In this document: piece by piece, positions 36,898-45,099 of the stretch
Layout of the letters: the number at the start of each line of letters is the position of its first letter
Numbering within the stretch: the stretch's first letter is position 1
The notes under the pieces: model-generated
Databases searched by the model: none
The model's input: the letters and a program-made list of their open reading frames with translations, nothing else
What the model was told of the DNA's origin: nothing
Virus record (IMG/VR): IMGVR_UViG_3300021197_000748
Span: 1 to 57,038 of that record
Source: a virus
Strand: one strand, 5' to 3'
Length of the DNA stretch: 57,038 nt
Position numbers and translations under genes: made by a program

Positions 36898-36929
36898 AAA
36901 AAACCGGTAGCCCCGCTAGGAGCTACCGG
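36898..36929 (-). terminator. intrinsic terminator after the capsid gene (second of two)
   Basis: On the minus strand CCGGTAGC (36929-36922) pairs with GCTACCGG (36911-36904) around a 10-base loop and is followed by six T. Perfect 8-bp GC-rich stem plus T6 is a textbook terminator, also the form used by T7 RNA polymerase at T-phi. Location between capsid and tail tubular A is the same as T-phi, so it probably reduces transcription of tail genes relative to capsid. Confidence 0.85.
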
Positions 36930-36984
36930 CTACGGGGGCGTCATCACCGCTAGATAGCGCGGCGACTGTCATGGAAGACAGCAC

Positions 36985-37015
36985 AAAACCGACGACCCCA
37001 GTTAAGGGGCCGCCG
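36985..37015 (-). terminator. terminator-like hairpin after the capsid gene (first of two)
   Basis: CGGCGGCCCC (37015-37006) pairs with GGGGTCGTCG (36999-36990) over 10 positions, two of them G-U, around TTAACT. It is followed by GTTTTG. It lies about 70 bases before the second terminator, and a small hairpin (CTGTC/GACAG, about 36966-36981) stands between them. The 249-base gap between capsid and tail tubular A also holds two direct copies of GAGCAGGTG and a 22-codon frame I do not call as a gene. Confidence 0.7.
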
Positions 37016-37116
37016 GCGTGTAGATCGTTAGATCAGTAGATACACCTGCTCATGTATGATCACCTGCTCTCTGTTTGTAATGAAGTTAAAAACCATCATC
37101 CTTACAGAGAGTAGTG

Positions 37117-38286
37117 TCACGCAGAGACGTACCCGAACTGGCCGGCGCTGGTGTCCAGGAGACCGAGGTAAGTCGAGCGACTAACGACGGCGCCCTTGGC
37201 GTCACCAACGAGAACCTTAGCGAGCTCAGGCTTCAGGATACCGGTACCGGAGAACATCGAAGCCACGGTAAACGTGGTGTTACGACGGATGTCGTCTTCG
37301 GTGTCAACGACGAGGCCAGTCTTGCGGATCGAAGCAACGGCTTCGGAGCAGAAGATGAGGCCACGGACCTTGGCGGTCAAACCATTGACGGTGTAGCGGT
37401 CCTGACCAACGACTTCGCCGTCAGTCACGGGGATGTGGTTGCTCTTGAGGATCGTGACACCCATGTAGGTGAGACGGTCGCTGAGCGAGTTCATGCCCTG
37501 GGTGAACTGAGCACCGAGGCCACCGGCGGCGGCAACGCCACCGAACATCGGCTGCATGTTCATCGCCGTATCCGCGCCGTCGGCAACGCCGAGACGACGG
37601 ATCTGCTGGAAGAGCTTCGGCGGGACAATGCAGTAGCAGCCCTGGACCGGAACGTCGTTCTCCTGGAGCTCGACGCAGAACTCTTCGATGCCTTCGAGAA
37701 CCGCGAGGGCCTCGTCAGCGGTGTTGCCCGAACCGATCGCGAACGGCGCAGCGTAGCTGAGGCCGATACGGGGATCGTCGATGAGCTTATCAACGCCGGC
37801 AGCGCCAGCGAGGAACGCAGCGATCTGCTTGTCTCGCGCGTTGGCGAGGGTCTGACCAGCCTGGCGGGCGAGTTCCTGACGGTACTCCCACTGGGTGATC
37901 ATGAGGTCGATGTTGTCGAGCTCGAAGTGAGCGGCCATCGGTCGCTTGTCGAGTTCCACGGAGAAGGTGGTGGCCTTCGAGTTGTTGTCACCCATGAGGT
38001 ACTCACCAGCGTCCCACGCCGGCTTGAGGCTGACGGTACCCGTGATCGGGAATTCCATCAGACGACCGGAGGAGATGGTCTTCGAGGTGACCATCGGCTC
38101 GAACATGCGGTACTCGTCGTACGCGTGGAGGACTTCGCCGCTCCAGATGGGCAGCCAAAGCTTACCAGCACCGGCAATGCCGGACTGGTCGCCGTCGGGG
38201 GCGACGCCAGGGTTGACGCCAGAGGTGGCGGCAGTGTTATCAATACGGTAAGCCATATCAGTGTTAGTCAGATCGGGGTAAGCCAT
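37117..38286 (-). CDS. major capsid protein (gp10A-like)
   Basis: The protein has 389 residues (T7 gp10A: 345). ATG 38286 follows AAAGGAGCCTAACA. It has the HK97-like podovirus capsid layout. The N-terminal arm is Ala/Gly/Asp-rich. LWLPIWSGEVLHAYDEYRMF with VTSKTISSGRLMEFPITGTV is the E-loop region, then the long helix region (QWEYRQELARQAGQTLANAR), and PVQGCYCIVPPKLFQQIRRL is near the middle. It follows the scaffold gene and precedes the tandem terminators. No slippery sequence is visible at the stop, so a T7-like 10B frameshift product is not supported. Confidence 0.95.
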   Translation of the reverse strand: MAYPDLTNTDMAYRIDNTAATSGVNPGVAPDGDQSGIAGAGKLWLPIWSGEVLHAYDEYRMFEPMVTSKTISSGRLMEFPITGTVSLKPAWDAGEYLMGDNNSKATTFSVELDKRPMAAHFELDNIDLMITQWEYRQELARQAGQTLANARDKQIAAFLAGAAGVDKLIDDPRIGLSYAAPFAIGSGNTADEALAVLEGIEEFCVELQENDVPVQGCYCIVPPKLFQQIRRLGVADGADTAMNMQPMFGGVAAAGGLGAQFTQGMNSLSDRLTYMGVTILKSNHIPVTDGEVVGQDRYTVNGLTAKVRGLIFCSEAVASIRKTGLVVDTEDDIRRNTTFTVASMFSGTGILKPELAKVLVGDAKGAVVSRSTYLGLLDTSAGQFGYVSA

Positions 38287-38354
38287 TGTTAGGCTCCTTT
38301 TGTTTATGAATCATTATTAAATCGAACAAGTAAGTGAACACGTTGCTTAGACTG

Positions 38355-38380
38355 AGCTTGATACTTCCGGAAGAGGTTGC
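38355..38380 (-). promoter_or_regulatory. weak third copy of the candidate phage promoter, upstream of capsid
   Basis: Within the 168-base leader of the capsid gene the minus strand reads CTCTTCCGGAAGTATCAAGC. Eleven of 14 core positions agree with the CTGGAAGTAATAAG core of the two strong copies, preceded like them by CTCTT. The position is where T7 has its strongest promoter (phi10). The rest of the leader shows no gene; it ends in an A/T-rich stretch before the ribosome site. The match is partial and it includes a CTTCCGGAAG palindrome that could have another cause. Confidence 0.3.
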
Positions 38381-38454
38381 TCCTGCTGAGGGAATCACAT
38401 CCGTTAGATCAATGAGTCAGGTGAGAGCCAGCTCTAAAGAGGGGATCACCGTTA

Positions 38455-39441
38455 TCACTGAAGCGTACGCCAATCAGTATAGGCAGCCCGCTGGTCCACG
38501 GCCATTCGGAACTTCTCGTCCCGAGCGTACCGCGGGTTGGACTTGTCCATGCTGTATTCAGCCATAGACTTATAGCCCGGGAGTCGCACAGGTTGGGCGG
38601 TTGCGGGAGTAACCGTATCAACCTTACGTGCGGGTTCAGCGTCAGCGTTAGCCGCATCAAACGCCGAGGTAAGTCCTCGAAGAGTCAGCTCCGACGAGGG
38701 GCCAGCGAGTCCCGTCTGGAGAGCTTGAAGTTGCTCGCCAGAGAAATTGTTCGCGGCCCATCGCAGGATCTTCGAGAGCTTGGCTCCGTCTCCAACCACG
38801 GCCGCTGCCTTGTTGAATGCCTGCTGGCGCTTGGCCTGCTGTGCTTCAAGAAAGTCATCGACCATGGCTTCAGTGAAGCCAGTCTTTGCGCGAAGCTCGG
38901 TGCGGCTCTCGGGTGAGAGCTTACCGGACGTCGCGACTTCTACATTCCACTTTTCGTAGTCCGCTTCAGACACGGGACCGCTGACAGGAGCTTCCGGTGC
39001 GGGAGCTGCTTCAGTGGTCTCGGGAATACGAAGCTCATCAAGCATAGGCTCGGCCGGGGTAATGGCCGGGGCTGCTTCAGGAGCCGGTTCAGCGGGAGCA
39101 GTATGGTTCGGGTTGTTAGTTGACCCGGACATTTCGTACTGCCTCTTGAGATCAGCGATCTCCTGCTGAGTCTGGGTGTACTTAGCCTGAGCTCCCTTGA
39201 GGGAGTCGAACCAAGCACCAGCATCAGCGAAGTTCTCGGGAATCTTAGAACCCTGGTCTGCGACGTGTCGCTCGAACATGGCTCGCTCGTGGGCAGCCTG
39301 AACAGCGGCGGGATCCGCCAGCGGGTCAGCCTTAACCTCAGCGAGACCAGCCATAGCTTCGGTCGTCATAGGTGCATCAGCACCAGGAGTGGTAGATTCA
39401 ACGGGAGCTTCTTCACGGTAATCGGGATTTTCTTCTGACAT
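38455..39441 (-). CDS. capsid assembly scaffolding protein (gp9-like)
   Basis: The protein has 328 residues (T7 gp9: 307). ATG 39441 follows AGGAGAACACT. It is very acidic at the start (MSEENPDYREEAPVESTTPG), with an Ala/Pro/Glu-rich disordered middle (about 110-160: PAEPAPEAAPAITPAEPM). A helical C-terminal part follows (VDDFLEAQQAKRQQAFNKAA) and a basic/aromatic end that would contact the capsid protein. These features and the order portal-scaffold-capsid identify it. It guides prohead formation and is lost on DNA packaging. Confidence 0.9.
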   Translation of the reverse strand: MSEENPDYREEAPVESTTPGADAPMTTEAMAGLAEVKADPLADPAAVQAAHERAMFERHVADQGSKIPENFADAGAWFDSLKGAQAKYTQTQQEIADLKRQYEMSGSTNNPNHTAPAEPAPEAAPAITPAEPMLDELRIPETTEAAPAPEAPVSGPVSEADYEKWNVEVATSGKLSPESRTELRAKTGFTEAMVDDFLEAQQAKRQQAFNKAAAVVGDGAKLSKILRWAANNFSGEQLQALQTGLAGPSSELTLRGLTSAFDAANADAEPARKVDTVTPATAQPVRLPGYKSMAEYSMDKSNPRYARDEKFRMAVDQRAAYTDWRTLQ

Positions 39442-39457
39442 AGTGTTCTCCTAAAAA

Positions 39458-41086
39458 TCACATAGGCGGAGCGGCCGGGTTGGCCTGTCCACCCATCATT
39501 TGCATTGCAGCTTCAGTGATACCAGTCTGTGCAGCCTGGCCGACACCCTGCGCGACTCCCTGGGAGACGGCGCCCTGTGCCTGCATCTGCATCTGCTGTT
39601 GCATCTGTTGCTGTTGCGCAGCTTGCTGCTCCTCCTCAGAAGCAACCCAGTTGCGCGGGTCAAAACCAATGGCGGAGATAAGCGATGATGCATACTCCGT
39701 CCACTTGAACGACTGAATAGCTTCGGGCGGGAGGTTACGAACCATCTCACCCATCTGCATCAGCTTGGTTAGATCCGAGTCACGGCTAAGAGCCTGCAGA
39801 CCGGTAACCACGTTCACTGAGAGCTGACCATCCGAGGTAAGCTCGGCGGCCAGGCGTTCATCAATCGCACCTTCCTTAATCATAAGGGTGATAGTACGGC
39901 GGATGATCGGCTGGAGCATAGCACGAGCGATCGAGCTGAAGGCACCGCCGAGAACGTTCTCGATCTCCATGCCCATCATTCGAACTTCCGTAGCCGTAAC
40001 GCGCTCAGCCGAGCGGACGCCTGCCGAACCGAGGAGGAAGGCGTTGCCAACCTCGCGGCGCATCTGTTCAACGGCCGTCTGACAGGCGCTCAGCTGTGGG
40101 CTGATCGTCTGGGCAGGCGAGACCGTGAACACATCCTGCTGTCGGGCACCGACGAAAGCTCCGTTGGGAGACTCCGCGATGTCGTCCAGCTCGGTGATAC
40201 CGGCGGGATCCACGGCCACCCAGAAGGTGGACGCAGCCGTCATACCATCAATCATCGACTTGGTATACGCTTCGAGCGTTTCCATATCGCCGAGGATTTC
40301 CTCACAGTGGCTTCGACCGTAGTCTTCACCGGTGACGCCCATCCATCGCATCGCCATGAAAGGCGAGGCGGCGAAGACGCCAGAATCAATCTTATTTCCT
40401 TCTGCGTCCTCAGACCAGAAGTCCCAGGTTCCTTCCTTGTCGTTCCACACCACGCGGTTGAAGTACGCCTCGTAGTCAGGCATAGCCGACATAGCGTTCC
40501 ATGAGCTGGGGAAGAACTGGTTATCAAATGCCTCGTACGCCGGGTTGTTGGGATCCTTGGGCTTCCAGTCGAGATAGATAATCTCAACAACGGAGCCGTC
40601 GATGTCCCGTCGGACCACGTACTGGTCGAGGCGGTAGATACGGAAAGAATAATCATCATCCATAACGACAAGCACATCACCAGAAACGATAAGATGCTGG
40701 AGCGCCATGAAGATGGACTCACGCATGTTGTTCGCGGTAAGCTTAGCGTACACCTGGTGTGCCAGGCTTTCCATGTAGCCATACGCCTCGCTTGAAGGCT
40801 CAGTCCCATCATTCAAGTCAAACTTAAAGAATGGAAGATCGTTGAGCGGGATCAGAGCGGACAGCATACGGCTGGCCATGTTGGTAACGCCTCGGGCTGC
40901 AACAGAGCTATAAGGCTTGGGCAGTTCCGAGGTGTTGGTGATGCCGTTGGGCGGCAACAGAGTGGGAAGCGTGAGGGATGCCATGTATCGGGATCGCTCG
41001 AGCTTCATGTCACGCACACTGTCAAGGTGATTAAACCGAGCAGCGATCGTAGTATCTTCAGTAGGCTTGGCCAGGTTCTTAGGCAT
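39458..41086 (-). CDS. portal protein (head-to-tail connector, gp8-like)
   Basis: The protein has 542 residues (T7 gp8: 536). ATG 41086 follows GAGGTGATCT. The N-terminal part (RFNHLDSVRDMKLERSRYMA and SLTLPTLLPP) and SSVAARGVTNMASRMLSALI are typical of T7-type portals, as are the Gly/Met stem region and the conserved RVTATEVRMMGMEIENVLGG helix. The C-terminus is a Gln/Met-rich run (QQQQMQQQMQMQAQ), the barrel segment inside the head. It forms the dodecameric DNA entry ring and docks the terminase. Confidence 0.96.
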   Translation of the reverse strand: MPKNLAKPTEDTTIAARFNHLDSVRDMKLERSRYMASLTLPTLLPPNGITNTSELPKPYSSVAARGVTNMASRMLSALIPLNDLPFFKFDLNDGTEPSSEAYGYMESLAHQVYAKLTANNMRESIFMALQHLIVSGDVLVVMDDDYSFRIYRLDQYVVRRDIDGSVVEIIYLDWKPKDPNNPAYEAFDNQFFPSSWNAMSAMPDYEAYFNRVVWNDKEGTWDFWSEDAEGNKIDSGVFAASPFMAMRWMGVTGEDYGRSHCEEILGDMETLEAYTKSMIDGMTAASTFWVAVDPAGITELDDIAESPNGAFVGARQQDVFTVSPAQTISPQLSACQTAVEQMRREVGNAFLLGSAGVRSAERVTATEVRMMGMEIENVLGGAFSSIARAMLQPIIRRTITLMIKEGAIDERLAAELTSDGQLSVNVVTGLQALSRDSDLTKLMQMGEMVRNLPPEAIQSFKWTEYASSLISAIGFDPRNWVASEEEQQAAQQQQMQQQMQMQAQGAVSQGVAQGVGQAAQTGITEAAMQMMGGQANPAAPPM

Positions 41087-41094
41087 AGATCACC

Positions 41095-41487
41095 TCAAAC
41101 CGGCCGGGTGTTAGCACCAGTGGTGCCGCGACCGAGGCCTGTTGCGAGAGCAGCTTCGAGCTTGCCGAAGTCTGCCTCTAGGTCATCTTCTTCATCCACA
41201 TCCTGCTGGGCATCGAGCTCGACGTCAAGCGCCTTCTGAGCCTTGGCGAGGTCCTGCTGAGTGCGGCGTTCCTGCTGTTCCATAATCAGCTTCATTTCGT
41301 CGTCCTTCTGGGCGAGCTTGTCCTGAAGCGCGGCTGCCTCATCGGCAGCGTTGGCCAGCATACGATCGTTGTCAAGCGCTTGGCGCTCGAGCATGGCGGT
41401 CATCTCAGCCTGAGACATACCGCCTTGAATGACAGGCGAACCTCCAAAGAAGAGAGGCCCACCCTTGAATGCTCTATAGTGGTGCAT
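41095..41487 (-). CDS. coiled-coil protein before the portal gene, possible gp7.3-type tail assembly protein
   Basis: The protein has 130 residues. ATG 41487 follows AGGAGGTACTAC. A Gly/Phe-rich start (MHHYRAFKGGPLFFGGSPVI) is followed by a long acidic coiled coil (about 25-105: DEAAALQDKLAQKDDEMKLI, LDVELDAQQDVDEEDDLEAD). The C-terminus is Gly/Thr-rich (GLGRGTTGANTRPV). Position immediately before the portal is that of T7 gp7.3, a small virion protein needed for tail function, but there is no sequence resemblance I can point to. Function unknown. Confidence 0.6.
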   Translation of the reverse strand: MHHYRAFKGGPLFFGGSPVIQGGMSQAEMTAMLERQALDNDRMLANAADEAAALQDKLAQKDDEMKLIMEQQERRTQQDLAKAQKALDVELDAQQDVDEEDDLEADFGKLEAALATGLGRGTTGANTRPV

Positions 41488-41498
41488 TGTAGTACCTC

Positions 41499-42899
41499 CT
41501 ATTGGGGTCGAATGTTACTAAATGAAATGCTACCGGCTTCATCTTCAGAAGCACCGTAGCTCGAGAGAGTTGACGCGTACTCCTGCTTCTGCTGTTCCAG
41601 CGTCATCTCGTACTTACGCTTTTCCTCAAGCAGCGTCTGCTGCCTATCCTTGTTCATCTGGTTACGACGCTCAACGTCAAGAGCGGTTGACTCCGCGAGA
41701 CTCTTGCGACGATTGAACTCATCACGAGTACGATTGATATCCTGCAGATCCCCGATTTCAAATCGAGCATGGGTATCAAACGCCATGTCTTCGAGTACCT
41801 TGTTGATATCATAATCCTGAGCTCTCATGAGAGCTTGAGTACCGCTGACTGCCGTACCTTCGCCCTGGTAGGTGTTGCCGAAGTAACCCTCGGTACCACC
41901 GCTGAGCTCGGCCAGAGTACGATACTCTGCGAACTTCGTAACTTCGTCATAAGATTCAATAAAACGCTTAGCATCGTTATAGCTATCGTTAGTAAAGCCA
42001 GTGTCACCGAGCTTAACGTAGCCCTTACCAATACCGCCTTTGTCCTTGTACAGAGCATCGGCCGAGTTGAACGCGGACATGAAGTCTGAATCAGCATCAA
42101 AGTCCTCGACGCTAAAGCCCTTATCTGAGGCCATTTTACCATAGAGGTCTGACGTGATCTCATCACGGCGCGTCGTGTACTTGGTGTTAACGAAGTTACG
42201 AGCGTCGTCAAGAGTAGCCATGCTGTTGTAAGCGCCGGCTTCGTCGAACTCATCAGTAAAGCTACGCGTGGCACCAGTGACAGGATCCTTAAAAGTAAGA
42301 TCAGACTGCATTGCCTGCGGTGCCGTTGCACCACCAAGCTCAGCAATAGTCCGCTGTGTAGCCTGCATCTGCCGCTTGGCAGCCTGCGAGTAAGCACCCA
42401 TGGATGAGGTCTTACTAGGACCACTGGCAAGCCCAGCTCGAGCCTTATCAAGATCGGCCTGCATGCTCATGTAGGCTTCGTCCTGTAGACCAGCCGTCTG
42501 CATTATGCTTTCAACCTGAGCTTGGTATGTGGAACCCTGACGAGCCCAGTCTTCATACTTCTCCATATCCTCGGCACCACGCTCGGCCATGAAGCGCTGA
42601 GCTCCGTAGCTGGCCACGCGAGCGCCGGTCGACTCGAACAGATTCTGTGAGAACACAGGACCTGTTGCTTCTCCGAACATACCACCAGAAGCCTGCGGTC
42701 CAGTAGCGCCGGCCCACTTCTGATGCTGAAACGAGTAGCGGCCGGGGGTGCCCTGCTGAGAGTCACCCATATACTTGAAATCCTTAACCCAACCGAGATC
42801 ACTGTAGCCGCTCTCATTAAGAGTGTCGCCTACATTGATCCCGGTCGTGGCAAGGAAGTCGTTATACATATTATCAAAATTATAGATGCTGGCACTCAT
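41499..42899 (-). CDS. 466-residue protein upstream of the portal, unknown, possibly virion component
   Basis: It starts MSASIYNFDNMYNDFLATTG at ATG 42899, which overlaps the stop of the 66-residue gene (ATGA). The composition is rich in Ala, Gln, Met, Asp and Gly, with long helical stretches (about 105-200) and a C-terminal coiled coil (about 385-455: NRRKSLAESTALDVERRNQM, EEKRKYEMTLEQQKQEYAST). There is no signal peptide, TM segment or catalytic motif. The helical, Met/Gln-rich look resembles ejection or head-interior proteins, and it is grouped with the head genes. The function is not known. Confidence 0.6.
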   Translation of the reverse strand: MSASIYNFDNMYNDFLATTGINVGDTLNESGYSDLGWVKDFKYMGDSQQGTPGRYSFQHQKWAGATGPQASGGMFGEATGPVFSQNLFESTGARVASYGAQRFMAERGAEDMEKYEDWARQGSTYQAQVESIMQTAGLQDEAYMSMQADLDKARAGLASGPSKTSSMGAYSQAAKRQMQATQRTIAELGGATAPQAMQSDLTFKDPVTGATRSFTDEFDEAGAYNSMATLDDARNFVNTKYTTRRDEITSDLYGKMASDKGFSVEDFDADSDFMSAFNSADALYKDKGGIGKGYVKLGDTGFTNDSYNDAKRFIESYDEVTKFAEYRTLAELSGGTEGYFGNTYQGEGTAVSGTQALMRAQDYDINKVLEDMAFDTHARFEIGDLQDINRTRDEFNRRKSLAESTALDVERRNQMNKDRQQTLLEEKRKYEMTLEQQKQEYASTLSSYGASEDEAGSISFSNIRPQ

Positions 42900-43096
42900 T
42901 TGGTGCCCTCCTTCCAGCGGAACTCAAGAGACTCGAGCTTCTGCATAGCCCAAAGCTGTCCCGCATAAAAGGCCTGCTCACGTGCAATGTCCTCAGCGCT
43001 CTTCGTCGAGCTGTACTTTGGAACTGTCAGCAGTTTTCTTAGATCCGCGATTCCCTCCTCGAGGGAGGGCATCGAGCTTACTGTTGAGTGCTTCAA
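42896..43096 (-). CDS. 66-residue protein, TTG start, overlapping its upstream neighbour
   Basis: The frame is MKHSTVSSMPSLEEGIADLR ... AEDIAREQAFYAGQLWAMQK, ending KEGTK. The start is TTG 43096, with GGAGG six bases before it; an ATG at 43072 has no ribosome site. The stop overlaps the ATG of the 466-residue gene (ATGA). The C-terminal helix (REQAFYAGQLWAMQKLESLE) is natural protein sequence and resembles short helical proteins common next to podovirus head genes. It overlaps the 74-residue gene by 104 bases in another frame. Function unknown. Confidence 0.55.
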   Translation of the reverse strand: MKHSTVSSMPSLEEGIADLRKLLTVPKYSSTKSAEDIAREQAFYAGQLWAMQKLESLEFRWKEGTK

Positions 43097-43217
43097 GTTG
43101 AGCCTCCATTTCCTCGATGAGGGTTAGAATATCACCAATAACGAGGGACATTTCCCCCGCCCCAAGGCTAGCTCCACGGCGGAGCTTAGCCTTGAGGATC
43201 ATTTTAATATCAGTCAT
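42993..43217 (-). CDS. 74-residue coiled-coil protein
   Basis: ATG 43217 follows GGAGAACAACG and lies eight bases inside the end of the RNR gene. The sequence MTDIKMILKAKLRRGASLGA is followed by an amphipathic helix (LIEEMEAQLEALNSKLDALP) and a polar basic/acidic tail. A short dimeric coiled-coil protein is likely. It overlaps the following gene by 104 bases; both frames look like real protein. I recognise no family; it marks the transition from nucleotide metabolism to head genes. Confidence 0.6.
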   Translation of the reverse strand: MTDIKMILKAKLRRGASLGAGEMSLVIGDILTLIEEMEAQLEALNSKLDALPRGGNRGSKKTADSSKVQLDEER

Positions 43218-45099
43218 CGTTGTTCTCCGTGATGTCTACGACTTCGCAGGAGTTGCCCGAACAGGCGAACGTCTGCGAGCCCTTAGTGTTATCCTCAGCT
43301 TCATATTCAGACAGCCGGTCCCAGTCAATGACAGGGAAGGCGGCCACGCGGCGCGCGTATTCTTCGTGGCTGATCTCCTCGTAGGGAGCTTGCTTGTACA
43401 CATGCTCGCTCCGGGGAAGGAACGACAAACCCTGGGCAATATCCCAGTGAGTATCGTACAGATCAGCGCCTAGCGCCATAAATTCTTCAGACTTGTATTC
43501 GATCGTGACCGACGGGTTATGGTCGGTCCAAAATCGCTTGATGACGGACCAGTCGTCCATCATGTCCTTGGCCGTGCCTCGAGTCTTCGGGCCGTCATAG
43601 CCGACGACGAAGTCGAACACGTAGGTGTTGGTGGGGTTGTTGACACAATCCTCACCTGGCACACCAGAGTCGAACATGAGCTGGAACAGTGGGTCCTTCT
43701 TGTCGATGCGGACTCGCCGGATATAGAACGGTGCGTAGCGGTGGTGGATACCAGACGCTGAGTCCACGAGGCAGGACACGGTGCCCGAAGGCTTGACCGT
43801 GGTGACAGCGCGGCTTGACTCGATGCCGAGCTTGTGAGCCCAGATATCGTTGGTCTGCACGGCCACGAGACGGGCGTCGCGCAGGGCCGTAGTGTCGAGA
43901 GCGAGGTCGCGGTTGTCCTGGATGCCCGTAAGCGAGACGCCGAGCAGTCGTTCCTCTTCAGAGTTACGCTGCCAAGCCTTCCGCAGGTACGGGAAGTGGG
44001 TACACATGGACTGTACCGTGCCGATGATCGTAGCGATCTCGACGCGGCGGTTGAGCTCGACCGTACTCATGCCCGGCCGGACCACGACCTCGGTGAGGTT
44101 GCAGAACTGCATTGGGCGGAGCGTAATCTCACCACAGGGGTTAGTCCCGAAGTGATGATCACCGTCTCGATCAATCTCCTTGGAGCAGTTCTGTGCAGCT
44201 TCACGATTGAAGATGCCACGCTCGCCGGAGTACGACCGGTAGATGCTGAGCCACTCTTCCATGAACACGTCCATCTCAGGACGGTGAGTGTAAACAGCCG
44301 AGTTGTTAGCCAGGGAACGGTAGGAGTGCTTCTCCCACCAGTTCCCTGACTTCGCTCGGGCCATCTCATGGTCATCCAGATCGGACAACGAGATCATGGC
44401 CGAGCGGCGCACGCCGCCAACGATTACAGAGTTAGCAATGACACACGCAATGTCATGCACCTCAATGGGGCGGAAAGCGCGGCCGCGGGCGTTGTACACT
44501 GCGTTGGTAATAAACCGAAGGCAGTCTTCCAACGGACCCGGGCCACTTGCACGCCCTCCGAAGGTCTTAAGACGAGCACCAGCCGGGCGAACCCCGCTGA
44601 TGTCCCAGGTGGGGTGTACGCCATCCATAAGGTTGGTGAGCAGTGCCTTGACGGCATCAGCCCAGCCAGCCTTTGAGTCTGCCACCTTGATCACGACGGA
44701 CTCGTCGCGGGTGATATCCTCGGGGATGGTACCCCACTTATCGATGACCCGTTTCTCCACCGAGTAGCCTACGCCGGTACCATTCATCAGAATGTACAGG
44801 AGCTCGGCCATAGCGATGGGGGAATCGAGATCGATATATGAACAATTATAAACAGAGGTGTTGTCGCGGTCGGCTGCATTGCCTGCGGTCATGAGAGCAC
44901 GCATGCTCGGCATCACCTCAAGATTATATACAGCTTCCCGGATCTCAGGTCGGTCGCTGAGAGCTGGCGCTTTGGTAAGCATCCAGCCCCACCAGCGGTC
45001 GACGGTCTCGCCCCAGTTCTCGCGGCGACCGAGGTCGTCCCGCCAGCGGGCGTACTTGGACTGGTGGATGAAGGTCTGAAACGGGGACATGTCCATCAT
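43210..45099 (-). CDS. adenosylcobalamin-dependent (class II) ribonucleotide reductase, monomeric type
   Basis: The protein has 629 residues. It reduces ribonucleotides to deoxyribonucleotides for phage DNA synthesis using coenzyme B12, without oxygen or a second subunit. Seen: the first redox Cys in VYNCSYIDL (Cys86), and the radical loop FGTNPCGEITL with thiyl Cys322 and Glu324. KPSGTVS (about 436) is the phosphate-binding turn. A C-terminal CSGNSC pair (Cys613, Cys618) would be the thiol shuttle. No ATP-cone and no class I small-subunit gene is near, which supports class II. It is shorter than the Lactobacillus enzyme (about 740). ATG 45099 overlaps the dUTPase stop (ATGA). Class II RNRs of this kind are known from roseophages and marine podoviruses. 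Confidence 0.9.
   Translation of the reverse strand: MMDMSPFQTFIHQSKYARWRDDLGRRENWGETVDRWWGWMLTKAPALSDRPEIREAVYNLEVMPSMRALMTAGNAADRDNTSVYNCSYIDLDSPIAMAELLYILMNGTGVGYSVEKRVIDKWGTIPEDITRDESVVIKVADSKAGWADAVKALLTNLMDGVHPTWDISGVRPAGARLKTFGGRASGPGPLEDCLRFITNAVYNARGRAFRPIEVHDIACVIANSVIVGGVRRSAMISLSDLDDHEMARAKSGNWWEKHSYRSLANNSAVYTHRPEMDVFMEEWLSIYRSYSGERGIFNREAAQNCSKEIDRDGDHHFGTNPCGEITLRPMQFCNLTEVVVRPGMSTVELNRRVEIATIIGTVQSMCTHFPYLRKAWQRNSEEERLLGVSLTGIQDNRDLALDTTALRDARLVAVQTNDIWAHKLGIESSRAVTTVKPSGTVSCLVDSASGIHHRYAPFYIRRVRIDKKDPLFQLMFDSGVPGEDCVNNPTNTYVFDFVVGYDGPKTRGTAKDMMDDWSVIKRFWTDHNPSVTIEYKSEEFMALGADLYDTHWDIAQGLSFLPRSEHVYKQAPYEEISHEEYARRVAAFPVIDWDRLSEYEAEDNTKGSQTFACSGNSCEVVDITENNDD

Noticed and set aside
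37036-37110. 22-codon frame and a possible capsid frameshift product after the capsid stop
   Set aside because: A weak AAGGATG precedes the small ATG, but there is no coupling or conservation evidence, and no slippery heptamer is seen at the capsid stop.
37114-38292. 392-codon open frame on the plus strand over the capsid gene
   Set aside because: Same extent as the capsid gene on the other strand; the sequence is an Asp/Glu/Val/Thr-rich mirror of the capsid codons and has no support.
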